Shown here: in pieces, positions 45,456 through 54,711 of the stretch
How the letters are laid out: each line of letters begins with the position of its first letter
How positions within the stretch are numbered: position 1 is the stretch's first letter
NCBI GenBank assembly: GCA_024226735.1
Contig: JAAELL010000310.1
Span: forward strand, 1 to 64,000
From: a bacterium
Lineage (GTDB): Bacteria; Planctomycetota; UBA1135; GCA-002686595
DNA length: 64,000 bases
Direction: 5' to 3'
Notes under the pieces: model-generated
Databases searched by the model: none
What the model saw: only the letters and a program-made list of their open reading frames with translations
Told to the model about the DNA's origin: nothing
Program-made: the position numbers and the translations under genes

Positions 45456-47666
45456 ATGATCGCAACCGTCCTCGCGCTGCCGCTCTGGCTGCCCGCACTC
45501 CCGACGCAGGATCAAGACGTCCCTCCGATCCAGGAGGTCGGGGACGCGTACATCATCAATATCGCCAAGACGACACCACCGGACATGGGGCTCACCCTCG
45601 ACCGGTTCGTCGATGCGTGTCAGCAGGTGACGGGGATCAACTTCACCTACGCCCCCGACACGGCGACCTACCTGGAGCAGGCGCAGCTGCGCCTGCTCGG
45701 CACGAAGACGGTGCCGAAGGAGCAGTTCTACAGCTTCTTCCAGATCATGATGATCATCAACGACTTCGTGTGCACGGAGATCGGGCCCGAGGGGCTGTCG
45801 GTCATCGTGATCGAGTCGCTGCAGAGTGGTGCGCGGCAGACGCTGCGGCAGGACGCCGTGCTCGTCTCGCCCGACGAGCTCGAGCGCTACGCCGACCAGC
45901 CGGCGACGCTGATCACGACCGTGATCAACCTGCCGAACACGGACGTGCGCCAGCTGTCGAACTCGATGCGCACGATGATCACCGACGCGAACACGCAGCA
46001 GATGCTGCCCGCGGGCAACACCGACTCGATGGTGCTGACGGGGTTCGGCTCGAACGTCGTCGCGCTCGCGCGCATGCTGCGCATCGTCGACGAGGCGTCG
46101 AAGGTCGAGCCGATCGTGCCCGAGTTCGAGGTCATCCCGCTCGAGTACGCGTCGGCCGACGAGATCGCGAGCACGATCGAAGAGCTGCTCGACGCGAGCC
46201 GTCGCGCGGCCCAGGGTGCGCAACGCGGCCAGCAGCAGGGTGCGACCGGTGCACTGCAGCAGGGGCAGCAGGAGGCCAAGATCATGGTCGACCCGCGCAC
46301 GAACTCGCTGCTCGTCATGGCGATGCCCGAGGACATGCCGGCGATCCAGGAGCTGATCGCGCGACTCGACGTCGACGTCGTCGAGCGCGAGCGCAGCTAC
46401 CACATCTACAACCTCGAGAACGTCAGCGCCGACGAGCTCGCCGAGACGCTCAACGACTTCCTGCAGGACGCCGGCCGGCTCGAGCAGGGTCGTGGCGCGA
46501 CGGGCCAGGGTGCGCAGCCGCGCCAGGGTGGTGGCGCGCAATCGACCGAGTTCGTCGTCGTGCCCGACCCGGAGACCAACTCGCTGCTGATCGCCGCGAG
46601 CCGCACGCGCTACCAGGAGCTGATCACGCTGATCGAGGCGCTCGACGAGCGCCAGGACCAAGTGCTGATCGAGACCGCGCTGATCGAGCTGACGGGCAGC
46701 GACTTCCTCGACATCGGCGTCGAGCTCGGCGTCGCCGACATCCCCGGCGTCGACAGCGTCGGCGGCTTCGGCCTGTCGGGCTTCGGCATGTCCTCGCTCG
46801 AGGACACCGACGGTGACGGCGTCCCCGACGTCAAGGTGCCCAACATCCCGACGCGGGGCATCTCGGCAGGTATCCTCGACGGCGACAACTTCAACCTGCC
46901 GGTCCTGCTGCAGCTGATCGAAGAGAAGCGCAACTCGAACGTCCTCAACATCCCGTCGGTACTGGTCAACAACAACGGTAGCGCGACGGTGACGACCCTC
47001 GACGAGCAGCCGACGACGACCGTGACGCTCGGCACCGGCGGTGCCGCGGCGACGCAGGAGAACTTCAACGACTACGTCGAGGCTGGCATCACGATGCAGA
47101 TCTCGCCGTCGATCAGCGCGTCGCGCTACCTGCGCCTCGACATCTTCCTCGAGGTGTCGAACTTCAACGGCGCAGTGCAGGGCTCGATCCCTCCGCCGCG
47201 GACGACGCGTACGCTCGAGACCCAGGTCAACGTGCCCGATGGCGACACGATGGTCATCGGCGGCATCATCGTCGACAACCGCTCCGAGACCCGCCGCCAG
47301 GTCCCCTTCCTGGGCGATCTGCCGATCATCGGCAACCTGTTCGCGCGTGAGTCGAACAACTTGAACCGGACGGCGCTCTACTTCTTCGTGACGCCGCACA
47401 TCATGCAGGACGAGCACTTCGCCGACCTGGCGGAGATCTCCTACCGCAAGAAGCTCGAGGCCGCCGACACGATCGGCCACGAGCGCGTGCGCCTGATCGA
47501 CAACAACTTCGGCCCGAAGGAAGGCGAGATCGAGCTCTCCGGCTTCGACGTTCCGCTCTACGCCAGCCCCGAGCGCGGCGAAGTCAGCGGCGAGGAAGTC
47601 GGCCTGGATCCGGTCGAGATCAATCGGCGCCTCGAGGAGGCGCGCAACGACGGGCAAGACGACTAG
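45456..47666 (+). CDS. gspD: Type II secretion outer-membrane secretin GspD
   Basis: 736 residues from ATG 45456. A short signal sequence is followed by an N0-like domain, then N1-N3 domains with the repeated pattern xxxxPLxYxxADExAxxIExLL (FEVIPLEYASADEIASTIEELL) and TNSLLVMA / TNSLLIAAS. Gln/Gly-rich loops interrupt N2 and N3. The secretin core holds VLIETALIELTG, the gate region and the signature VPFLGDLPIIGNLFAR. It forms the multimeric outer-membrane channel. It is the first gene of a seven-gene operon and is preceded by a recognisable promoter. No gspC lies before it. Confidence 0.95.
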   Translation: MIATVLALPLWLPALPTQDQDVPPIQEVGDAYIINIAKTTPPDMGLTLDRFVDACQQVTGINFTYAPDTATYLEQAQLRLLGTKTVPKEQFYSFFQIMMIINDFVCTEIGPEGLSVIVIESLQSGARQTLRQDAVLVSPDELERYADQPATLITTVINLPNTDVRQLSNSMRTMITDANTQQMLPAGNTDSMVLTGFGSNVVALARMLRIVDEASKVEPIVPEFEVIPLEYASADEIASTIEELLDASRRAAQGAQRGQQQGATGALQQGQQEAKIMVDPRTNSLLVMAMPEDMPAIQELIARLDVDVVERERSYHIYNLENVSADELAETLNDFLQDAGRLEQGRGATGQGAQPRQGGGAQSTEFVVVPDPETNSLLIAASRTRYQELITLIEALDERQDQVLIETALIELTGSDFLDIGVELGVADIPGVDSVGGFGLSGFGMSSLEDTDGDGVPDVKVPNIPTRGISAGILDGDNFNLPVLLQLIEEKRNSNVLNIPSVLVNNNGSATVTTLDEQPTTTVTLGTGGAAATQENFNDYVEAGITMQISPSISASRYLRLDIFLEVSNFNGAVQGSIPPPRTTRTLETQVNVPDGDTMVIGGIIVDNRSETRRQVPFLGDLPIIGNLFARESNNLNRTALYFFVTPHIMQDEHFADLAEISYRKKLEAADTIGHERVRLIDNNFGPKEGEIELSGFDVPLYASPERGEVSGEEVGLDPVEINRRLEEARNDGQDD

Positions 47667-47680
47667 CCGGCGCAGAAGAC

Positions 47681-49387
47681 ATGACGAGCATCGGTGACAT
47701 GTTGGTGGACGCGGGCCTGTCCCGCGACCGTCTCGACGAATGCCGCAACATGGCGGCGCAGACCGGCGAGTCCCTCGACCGTGTCGTCCTCAGCAAGGAC
47801 TACATGGAGGAGACGACGGTCTTGCAGATCTACGCGAAGCTTCTCGGCTTCGAGTTCCGCAAGAGCCTCGAAGGGACGAAGGTTCCGGTCGACTTCGTCG
47901 ACCGTGTGCCAGTGCACTTCGCGCGCAACTACAACCTCATCGCGCTCGATCAAGGCAGCGACGACGTGTTGAAGGTCGCGACGTGCACGCCGCTCGACCC
48001 GCACCCGATGGACGACCTGTCGGCCATCGTCGGTTGCGAAGTCGACGCGGTCCTCGCGCCGCGCCTGGAAATCACGGCGCTGATCGCGCGGGCCTACCGC
48101 CACAAGGCGGACGGCGTCGACGAGGCCCTGGGCGCCGTCGCCGAGGACGCGGACATCGGCTCGATGGCGGCGGAGATCGACGAGGCCGAGGACGTCCTCG
48201 ACGTCTCGAACAAGGCCCCGATCATCAAGCTCGTCAACACGATCTTGTTCCAGGCCTTGAAGCTGCGCGCGTCCGATGTGCACTTCCAGTGCTACCCCGA
48301 CCGCATGCAGGTCCGGTTCCGGATCGACGGCATCCTGTACGACATGGACTCGATCCCGCGTCGGGTCCAGGACGCGATCATCAGCCGCGTCAAGGTCATG
48401 GGCAAGATGGACATCGCCGAGCGCCGCCTACCCCAGGACGGCCGCGCGACGATCCGTCTCGGTGATGGCGAGGTCGACGTCCGGATCAGCTCCGTCCCCA
48501 CGACGTACGGCGAGCGCATCGTCATGCGTCTGCTCGACAAGACGGCCAAGCTCTACCGCATCGAAGAGATCGGTTTGTCCGAGGCGAACTGCGTAACGCT
48601 CAGGGAGTACCTCGAGTTCAACCACGGCATCATCCTCGTCACCGGCCCGACGGGCTCGGGCAAGACGACGACGCTGTACGCGTCGATGGCCGAGATCGAC
48701 ACGACGCGCAAGAACGTGCTGACGATCGAGGATCCGGTCGAATACGCCCTGGGCGGCATCAGCCAGGTGCAGGTCAACACGAAGAAGGGGCTGACGTTCG
48801 CCTCCGGCCTGCGCTCGTTCCTGCGCCAGGACCCGGACGTGATGATGGTCGGCGAGATCCGCGACCTCGAGACGGCCGAGGTGGCGATCCGCGCCGCGCT
48901 GACCGGTCACCTCGTGTTCTCGACGGTGCACACCAACGACGCGGCCAGCACGATCACGCGTATGGTCGACCAGGGCGTCGAGCCCTACCTCGTGTCCAGC
49001 TCGCTCATCCTGATTGTCGCGCAGCGCCTGATCCGGACGATCTGCGACTCGTGCAAGGAGGTCACCCCGATCAACGACGAGTGGCGGGTCAAGCTGGAGA
49101 AGGTCGGAATCAGCGACGCGGAGATGGGCGGCGAGGTCGCCCACGGCGTCGGGTGCGACGAGTGCTTCCACTCGGGCTATGCGGGCCGGACGGCCATCTA
49201 CGAGTTCCTCCCCATCGGCGAGCAGATCCGCACGAAGATCATGGAGGGCGGAACGGCGACCGAGCTCAAGCGCATGGCGGCCGAATCGGGCATGATTACG
49301 CTCCGTGAGGATGGACGGGACAAGATCCGCAGCGGCCTCTCGACCCCCGACGAGGTCCTGCGCGTGACCCAGCTCGACTTCGACTGA
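47681..49387 (+). CDS. gspE: Type II secretion ATPase GspE
   Basis: 568 residues from ATG 47681, 14 bp after gspD. The N-terminal MshEN-like domain (residues 1-150) is followed by the ATPase core: ASDVHF, Walker A GPTGSGKTTTLYA (near 322-334), the Asp box TIEDPVEYALGG, Walker B MMVGEIRDLETAEVA and HTNDAAST. A zinc-binding insertion with CDSC and CDEC lies near 455-495. It is a cytoplasmic hexameric ATPase that powers pseudopilus assembly. Its stop overlaps the start of gspF. Confidence 0.96.
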   Translation: MTSIGDMLVDAGLSRDRLDECRNMAAQTGESLDRVVLSKDYMEETTVLQIYAKLLGFEFRKSLEGTKVPVDFVDRVPVHFARNYNLIALDQGSDDVLKVATCTPLDPHPMDDLSAIVGCEVDAVLAPRLEITALIARAYRHKADGVDEALGAVAEDADIGSMAAEIDEAEDVLDVSNKAPIIKLVNTILFQALKLRASDVHFQCYPDRMQVRFRIDGILYDMDSIPRRVQDAIISRVKVMGKMDIAERRLPQDGRATIRLGDGEVDVRISSVPTTYGERIVMRLLDKTAKLYRIEEIGLSEANCVTLREYLEFNHGIILVTGPTGSGKTTTLYASMAEIDTTRKNVLTIEDPVEYALGGISQVQVNTKKGLTFASGLRSFLRQDPDVMMVGEIRDLETAEVAIRAALTGHLVFSTVHTNDAASTITRMVDQGVEPYLVSSSLILIVAQRLIRTICDSCKEVTPINDEWRVKLEKVGISDAEMGGEVAHGVGCDECFHSGYAGRTAIYEFLPIGEQIRTKIMEGGTATELKRMAAESGMITLREDGRDKIRSGLSTPDEVLRVTQLDFD

Positions 49388-50652
49388 TGCCGATCTACGA
49401 GTACAAGGCCTTCGCCGTCGGCGGCGCCGTGCAGCAGGGCATCATCGACGCCGACACCGAGCGCGACGCACGCACCAAGCTGCGGCGCGAGGACCTGCGC
49501 GTCAGCAAGCTGACCGAGCTGCGCGGCTCCAAGCGCGTGCGCGGCTCGAAGAAGGGCGGCGAGCGCGGCGGCTTCGTCGGCAAGCTCCTGCGCGACCGCG
49601 CCGCGCAGCGCGGCCCGGGCCCGCGTGAGATCGAGATCGTCTCTGGCATCACGCGCCAGCTCGCGACCCTGCTCGGTTCGGGCATCGCGCTGACCGAGGC
49701 GCTGTCCGCCATCGTCGAGCAGGCCGAACAGCGCCGCGTCGAGACGATGTTCCGCCAGATCCGCGAGAGCATCCAACAGGGCTCGAGCCTCGCCGACGCG
49801 CTCGAGATGCACCCGAGCTGGTTCTCGGAGCTGTACGTCAACATGGTCCGCGCCGGCCAGGCGGCGGGCAACCTGGACATCGTCCTGACGCGCCTCGCCG
49901 ACTACATGCAGGCCCAGCGCGGCCTGCGGCGCAAGATCGTCGGTGCCCTGACCTACCCCGTGATGATGATCGCGATCGGCATGGCCGTCGTGACGATCCT
50001 CATGGTCAAGGTCGTGCCCGAGATCACGGCGATGCTGATCGAGCAGGGCAAGGCTCTGCCGCCCGCGACGCAGATCCTCGTCAACGTCAGCAACGTGTTC
50101 AAGGAGTGGTGGTGGGCGCTGTTCCTGGTGATCGGGATCGTCTCGTTCGCGATCGAGCGCATCTACAAGAACACGGCCAAGGGCCGGCTCTTCATCGACA
50201 GGAACCTGTTGCGCGTGCCGGTGCTCGGCGAGCTCCTGCGTAAGGCGTCTGTCGGACGTTTCACGCGCACCTTCGCGACGCTGCTCAAGAGTGGCGTCCC
50301 CGTCATCCAGGCCCTCGAGATTACCGAGAAGGTCGTAGGCAACCGGGTCATCGCCAACGCCACCGCCCACATCCGTGAGCGCGTCGTGGAGGGCGCCGAC
50401 GTGTCGACCCCCCTCAAGGCCAGCGGGGCCTTCCCCGCGGTGGTAGGCTACATGGTGGCCGTCGGCGAGCAGTCGGGCGAGCTCGAGCAGATGCTCGATC
50501 GGATCGCGGGCGCCTACGACGAAGAGATCGACGTGGTCACCGAGCGCCTCACCGCGCTCCTGGAGCCCGTCATGATCATCATCCTCGCGGGCATCGTCGG
50601 CTACATCGTCTACGCCATCGTTCAGCCGATCCTCCAGATCGGCCAGCTCTAG
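49387..50652 (+). CDS. gspF: Type II secretion inner-membrane platform protein GspF
   Basis: 421 residues from ATG 49387 (TGATG overlap with gspE). MPIYEYKAF is the usual opening. Two repeated T2SSF domains follow (FSRQLATLLGSG-type ITRQLATLLGSGIALTEAL and FTRTFATLLKSGVPVIQAL). Membrane helices are near residues 185-210 and 235-258 and at the end (VMIIILAGIVGYIVYAIVQPI). The basic loop KRVRGSKKGGERGG after residue 45 is a little longer than usual. It forms the platform on which GspE acts. Confidence 0.95.
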   Translation: MPIYEYKAFAVGGAVQQGIIDADTERDARTKLRREDLRVSKLTELRGSKRVRGSKKGGERGGFVGKLLRDRAAQRGPGPREIEIVSGITRQLATLLGSGIALTEALSAIVEQAEQRRVETMFRQIRESIQQGSSLADALEMHPSWFSELYVNMVRAGQAAGNLDIVLTRLADYMQAQRGLRRKIVGALTYPVMMIAIGMAVVTILMVKVVPEITAMLIEQGKALPPATQILVNVSNVFKEWWWALFLVIGIVSFAIERIYKNTAKGRLFIDRNLLRVPVLGELLRKASVGRFTRTFATLLKSGVPVIQALEITEKVVGNRVIANATAHIRERVVEGADVSTPLKASGAFPAVVGYMVAVGEQSGELEQMLDRIAGAYDEEIDVVTERLTALLEPVMIIILAGIVGYIVYAIVQPILQIGQL

Positions 50653-50673
50653 CCTCCAGCTCTTGCTTTGAGG

Positions 50674-50701
50674 GGGGGCACGGGAAGAAATCCCCGCCCC
50701 C
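50674..50701 (+). other. Stem-loop in the gspF-gspG gap
   Basis: GGGGGC (50674-50679) pairs with GCCCCC (50696-50701), with inner GGGA-TCCC pairs and an internal bulge. It lies in the 107-bp gap just before the major pseudopilin gene. It may be an attenuator, a processing or protective structure that allows more gspG mRNA than upstream mRNA, or a terminator followed by a separate gspG promoter. The sequence alone does not decide. Confidence 0.45.
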
Positions 50702-50759
50702 ATCGTCCGAAAGGACCTCCAAGCAACCGCCGGAGTCCATCCCGATACGAGACAGCGTC

Positions 50760-51215
50760 ATGAAAACCCAAGTGAAGACCCAGGACCTAGGACGGCGCGC
50801 CCGCAAGGCACGTGCGGGCTTCTCCCTCGCCGAACTGATGGTCGTGATCGTGATCATCGGCCTCTTGGCCACGGCCGTCGCACCGCGCCTGCTCGAGCGT
50901 CTGACCGACGCCAAGTGGGGCAAGGTCAAGGGCGACCTCCACTCGATCAACCAGGCGATCACCCAGTACGCGATCGCCAACAGCGGCAGCCACCCCGACA
51001 CGCTCGAGGACCTGGTCACTCCCGACGAGAACGGCAAACGCTTCCTCGACATGACCAAGGTCCCAAAAGACCCGTGGGGCAACGAGTACGGCTACGAGCC
51101 CCCGGTCGGCACGCAGGACTGCATCGTCACGTGCTTCGGCAAGGACGGCCAGCCCGGCGGTGAGGGCGACGACCGCGACTACACCAACATCATGCTCAAG
51201 GACGGCGAGAAGTAG
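50760..51215 (+). CDS. gspG: Major pseudopilin GspG
   Basis: 151 residues from ATG 50760. A long basic leader (RRARKARAG) ends at the prepilin peptidase site G-F, followed by FSLAELMVVIVIIGLLATAVAPRL with Glu5 of the mature protein. YAIANSGSHPDTLEDLV and DPWGNEYGYEPP are GspG hallmarks, including the region that normally binds calcium near the C-terminus. It is the main subunit of the pseudopilus. It needs a prepilin peptidase (GspO/PilD), not present in the window. Confidence 0.94.
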   Translation: MKTQVKTQDLGRRARKARAGFSLAELMVVIVIIGLLATAVAPRLLERLTDAKWGKVKGDLHSINQAITQYAIANSGSHPDTLEDLVTPDENGKRFLDMTKVPKDPWGNEYGYEPPVGTQDCIVTCFGKDGQPGGEGDDRDYTNIMLKDGEK

Positions 51216-51230
51216 CCGGCGAAGGTCGTG

Positions 51231-51794
51231 ATGGTCCGACACCCCTCTCTGCGAGCCGGCTTCACTCTGGTGGAGCTGATGATCGTGATGGCGATCCTCG
51301 GCCTCGTCACGACCATGGTCTCGATCAGCTTCGACGCGCTGGTCCCGAGTGAGCGGTTGAACACGAGCGTGCGCGAGCTCGCTGCCACGATCCAGGCGAC
51401 CCGGGTCGAGGCGGTCTCGCGCAACGCCGAGTTCTGGATCCAGTACGACCTGAAGGAGAACCGCTACCGCCAGGCGACGCCGTTCCGGCGCGGGGGCGGG
51501 CTCCTACTCGGTCTCGACGCCGAGGAGTCCGAGCGCTACTACGGTGAGTGGATCAAGCTGAAGGACGGGGTCGCGTTCGCGAGCGTCACGCAGGCGGGCG
51601 AGCCGCTGGAGGCGGAGGAGCAGGCCTGGGTGCGCTTCGACCCGCTCGGCTCCGCGTCCGACCACTCGGTGATCCTCACCCAGCCCGCCTACGAGAACTT
51701 CTTCACGATCGAGGTCCTGGCCCTGACCGGCCTCGTGCGAATGCACGACGGGATCTACACCCGCGAGTACCCACAAGACTCCGACTTCGAGTGA
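51231..51794 (+). CDS. gspH: Minor pseudopilin, GspH-like
   Basis: 187 residues from ATG 51231 (GAAGG 5 nt upstream; the GTG at 51228 is adjacent and in frame). The leader is short and ends at AG-F with FTLVELMIVMAILGLVTTMVSI and Glu5. SVRELAATIQATRVEAVSRNAEFWIQYDL resembles the GspH/FimT signature in which the N-terminal helix leads into a beta sheet. Position after gspG supports GspH. Sequence alone gives only moderate certainty of the letter. Confidence 0.8.
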   Translation: MVRHPSLRAGFTLVELMIVMAILGLVTTMVSISFDALVPSERLNTSVRELAATIQATRVEAVSRNAEFWIQYDLKENRYRQATPFRRGGGLLLGLDAEESERYYGEWIKLKDGVAFASVTQAGEPLEAEEQAWVRFDPLGSASDHSVILTQPAYENFFTIEVLALTGLVRMHDGIYTREYPQDSDFE

Positions 51795-51802
51795 GGTGAA
51801 CC

Positions 51803-52459
51803 GTGCTGCCGATGCGACGTCCCAAGAGCCAGACCCGTTCGGGATTCACCCTCGCCGAGGCCGCGGTCACCATTGCGATCGTCGCGCTGACCCTCTCGGC
51901 GACGATGCAGTCGCTCGAGGTGTCCAAGCTCAAAGCAGCCCACACCCAGAACCAGAAGACGGCGAAGGAGCTGGGGCTCATGACGCTCGGCGCCATCGAG
52001 AGCGGCAAGTGGTGGGACGAGATCGAGACCGGCCGCACCGGCAGCTACGCCGACAACGACTACCCCGATTTCTACTGGGAGATCGCCCTCGGCGACGAGA
52101 CGTTCATCGAGATCGAGGACAACGAGGAGGGTAGCTCGTTCGACAACTGGCAGCACCGGCGCGACCTGCAGCTGGAAGCCGAGTACAACGACCGGAGCGA
52201 GAATCCGGACGACGAAGAGGACGAGGAGGCGACCGAGCCCTACGAGCAGGTCCGCGTCCGCGTCACGTTCCCCAAGCTGCGCGAGTACGACAACGAGGTG
52301 ATCCTCGAACGCTGGATCGCGTGGGAACAGGTGTACGGCGAGGAAGAGGACGAAGAGGGCGCTGAAGGCGAGGACGCCGGCGGCGCGAACGGCGGCGGCG
52401 GCGGTAGCGCGCCCGGTGGCGGCGGCATGGGCGCCGGCGACCTGGGTGGTGGCCGGTGA
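51803..52459 (+). CDS. gspI: Minor pseudopilin, GspI-like, with acidic and glycine-rich tail
   Basis: 218 residues from GTG 51803, with GAGGTG 5 nt upstream. The prepilin site SG-F is followed by FTLAEAAVTIAIVALTLSATMQSLEVS with Glu5. The body has a short beta domain and then very acidic stretches (NPDDEEDEEATE; EEEDEEGAEGED) and a Gly-rich end. The acidic insertions and tail are absent from standard GspI. Assigned to GspI by order and size; its stop overlaps the next start. Confidence 0.75.
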   Translation: MLPMRRPKSQTRSGFTLAEAAVTIAIVALTLSATMQSLEVSKLKAAHTQNQKTAKELGLMTLGAIESGKWWDEIETGRTGSYADNDYPDFYWEIALGDETFIEIEDNEEGSSFDNWQHRRDLQLEAEYNDRSENPDDEEDEEATEPYEQVRVRVTFPKLREYDNEVILERWIAWEQVYGEEEDEEGAEGEDAGGANGGGGGSAPGGGGMGAGDLGGGR

Positions 52460-53409
52460 AGTGCCCGACTCGGGGTCTCGAGCGCACCGCGCGGCGGGCA
52501 GGCTTCACGCTGGTCGAGATCATCGTGACCATCGCGATCGTCGGCTTGATGCTCGCGAGCGTGACCCAGATCCTCACGACCGTGCGGATGTCGCGCGACT
52601 CGATCCACAACATCCAGGAGGTCCAGCTCGCGGGTCCCGCGATCATGGACCTGATCGAGCGCGACATGCGCGGGCTCGTCACGACCAACGTGCCGACCGC
52701 CAACCACCTTCGCGTCGTCAACCGCGTGCTCCTGGGCGAGGACGCCGACCGCGTCGACTTCCTGAGCGAGACGGACAGCCTGATCCCGAACCTCGAGTAC
52801 GAGTTCCCCATGCGCGCCGACGTCAACGAGGTCGGCTACTGCCTGCGCATCAACCCCGAGGACGACCGCTTCCTCGAGATGTACCGGCGCGAGAGCTTCG
52901 GCGTCGACGAGGAGTCCTTCACCGGCGGCGTCTACACGTTCCTGCACGACCGCGTCCGCTCGTTCGACATCGAGATCTATGAGAACGACGGCCCCGAGGA
53001 GGAGCCGATCGATGAGTGGGGAATGGACTCCACCGACCCCGAAACCCAAGGTCTGCCGGCGAGCCTCAAGATCACGCTCATCCTCGAGCTCTCCCCGCGC
53101 CTGTTGCGCGAGCAGCTCGCGATCGCACGCGTCGACAAGCAGATCGTCACTTACAGCCGCGTGGTCCGCCTGCCCGAGGCGATGCGCGTCGCCGAGGACC
53201 AGATCCCGCGTCTGAACGTGCCGGTGCCCCCGGACGACTCCGGCGATCCCATCGGCGGCGGCGGCGACGACCCCGAAGGTGCGGCCGACGGCGGCGGCCT
53301 GGGCAACGGCGGTGATGGACGTGGCCAGGGCGGCGACGGTGCGGGACGTGGACAGGGCGGAAACGACGGAAGCCTCGACGTGCCCAAGAGCACGACGATC
53401 GGGGGGTAG
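52456..53409 (+). CDS. gspJ: Minor pseudopilin, GspJ-like, with glycine/aspartate-rich tail
   Basis: 317 residues from GTG 52456 (GTGA overlap). The leader ends RRAG-F, then FTLVEIIVTIAIVGLMLASVTQIL with Glu5. AGPAIMDLIERDMRGLV and VDFLSETDSLIPNLEYEF resemble GspJ. From residue about 255 the protein is Pro/Gly/Asp-rich low complexity (for example GGGGDDPEGAADGGG) for about 60 residues. The tail is unusual for a pseudopilin that should pack at the pilus tip. It is the last gene of the operon visible here; gspK, L and M do not follow. Confidence 0.78.
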   Translation: MKCPTRGLERTARRAGFTLVEIIVTIAIVGLMLASVTQILTTVRMSRDSIHNIQEVQLAGPAIMDLIERDMRGLVTTNVPTANHLRVVNRVLLGEDADRVDFLSETDSLIPNLEYEFPMRADVNEVGYCLRINPEDDRFLEMYRRESFGVDEESFTGGVYTFLHDRVRSFDIEIYENDGPEEEPIDEWGMDSTDPETQGLPASLKITLILELSPRLLREQLAIARVDKQIVTYSRVVRLPEAMRVAEDQIPRLNVPVPPDDSGDPIGGGGDDPEGAADGGGLGNGGDGRGQGGDGAGRGQGGNDGSLDVPKSTTIGG

Positions 53410-53460
53410 GAGCAGCAAATCGTTCGCTCCGCATGCCTGGTCGCCTAGGATGCGGGGCTC

Positions 53461-54387
53461 ATGCCGCGCGTCCTCGACCTCTGCCCCGAGCTGACCCCCA
53501 CCCCCTCCCGCGTCCCGGGCTGGCGTTGGTTCGTGCACGGGGAACGGGGTGTGGAGGCGGTTCGCGCCTGTGAGCCCCACCTCAGCGGCGAAGCCGGCCT
53601 CGAGGTCGAGCCCCTCGAGATCAAGGGCGGCAAGGAGCTCGCCATCCTCCGCACGGGCTCGCTCGACATCTTCTGGAAGCGCATGACGCCCGATTCCGGG
53701 GGGCGCCTCCGCGAGACCCTGCGGCTGCGCGGCCTCCGGCTGGGTCGCAAGGGGGCGGTCACCGAGGCGGCGCAAACGTTGCTCGCGGCCCGCAAGCTGG
53801 ACCGAACGGCGGAGCTCTACGCGCTCGGCGAGCGAACCTACATGGGTGTCGTCGTCGAACAGGTGCTCCTGCTGGAGGGGCTGACCGACCACGTGCAGCT
53901 GGCGCGAGTCCTGGAGGACGCGGAGGATCCGCGCGACGCACTCGAGCGCACCTTCGAGCTGCTCCTCGAGCTCGACGCCGCGGGGCTCGCCCACCTCGAC
54001 GGCCACGCCAAGAACGTGATGCTCTCCAACGCAGCTCACGAGCAGGACCGGCTCGTCGATCTCGAGCAGCTCGTGGAGGTCGAGCCCCGCCGGCCCGACG
54101 TGCTCGGGTTCGCCTTCGGCTACTTGTTTCGCCTGGGCGTTCAAGACCACGTGTCGCGCCGCGACTACGAACCGCTCGCGCTACGCGCCCTGAGCCGCGC
54201 GTTCGGCGACGAGCGACCGCCCGACCTCGCGCTGCTCGCCTTCCGGCACTTCCAGAAGTGCGCGCTGCGCAGGCGCGAGCGGCTGCGGATGGCGCAGCAT
54301 GGACTCTCGGCGCTGGGGTCGGCGCACGCGCGGATTTATGGGCGCAGCGCGGAGAAGATCTGGCGGCGGTTGGAGCGGTCGGGGTAG
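53461..54387 (+). CDS. WaaP/Kdo-kinase-like small-molecule kinase
   Basis: 308 residues from ATG 53461. The kinase-fold motifs are compact: a candidate ATP-binding Lys73 in FWKRM, the catalytic loop HLDGHAKNVML (His178, Asp180, Asn185) and the metal-binding DLE (Asp200), as in lipopolysaccharide-core and lipid-A-associated kinases of the WaaP/KdkA group. It is predicted to be cytoplasmic and membrane-associated, phosphorylating a sugar of the outer-membrane glycolipid (inference). It starts 51 bp after gspJ and may share its transcript. Its 3' end overlaps the transposase remnant on the other strand by 52 bp. Confidence 0.75.
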   Translation: MPRVLDLCPELTPTPSRVPGWRWFVHGERGVEAVRACEPHLSGEAGLEVEPLEIKGGKELAILRTGSLDIFWKRMTPDSGGRLRETLRLRGLRLGRKGAVTEAAQTLLAARKLDRTAELYALGERTYMGVVVEQVLLLEGLTDHVQLARVLEDAEDPRDALERTFELLLELDAAGLAHLDGHAKNVMLSNAAHEQDRLVDLEQLVEVEPRRPDVLGFAFGYLFRLGVQDHVSRRDYEPLALRALSRAFGDERPPDLALLAFRHFQKCALRRRERLRMAQHGLSALGSAHARIYGRSAEKIWRRLERSG

Positions 54388-54638
54388 CGGTCGGCGAAGA
54401 GCTTGCCCGTGCGCCGCCACAGGGCCGTGCGGTTCTTCGCCTCGACGATGAAGTGCACGTGGCCCGCCTGCACCGAGTAGCCCTTCCACAGCTTCAGCAC
54501 GCCCGAGTCCGGACTCGCCGGCCTGCCGACGCGATGGCCTTTGCGACGCTGGAACCCGAACGTCAACTGAGGGTCGAGGTGGCTAGCCCGAACCTTCTTG
54601 CGCACCTTGCGCGCAGCCTTCATCGGTCGCGGGGTCAT
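54336..54638 (-). pseudogene. Remnant of a REP-associated (Y1/IS200-like) transposase
   Basis: The 100-codon frame contains the family pieces QLTFGFQRRKGHRVGRPASPDSGV (basic N-terminal part), YSVQAGHVHFIVEAKNRTAL (the HxH active-site strand of Y1 transposases) and GKLFADRYPDR (the conserved strand after the catalytic-tyrosine region). In an intact protein of about 200 residues or more these blocks are separated by long segments. Here they are joined directly, so at least two internal deletions have occurred and the catalytic tyrosine helix is gone. It cannot be active. Confidence 0.7.
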
Positions 54639-54690
54639 CGATGAATCATGGCACTGATCTTCTCACATTCAGCCCCCGTGGTTCTTGCTC

Positions 54691-54711
54691 GAGCCAGAGC
54701 CAGAGCCAGAG
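54691..54711. repeat. Short hexanucleotide repeat (GAGCCA)x3.5
   Basis: Three and a half copies of GAGCCA at 54691-54711 lie in the 258-bp non-coding stretch 54639-54896 between the transposase remnant and the next gene. Nothing else in that stretch is recognised. Confidence 0.7.
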
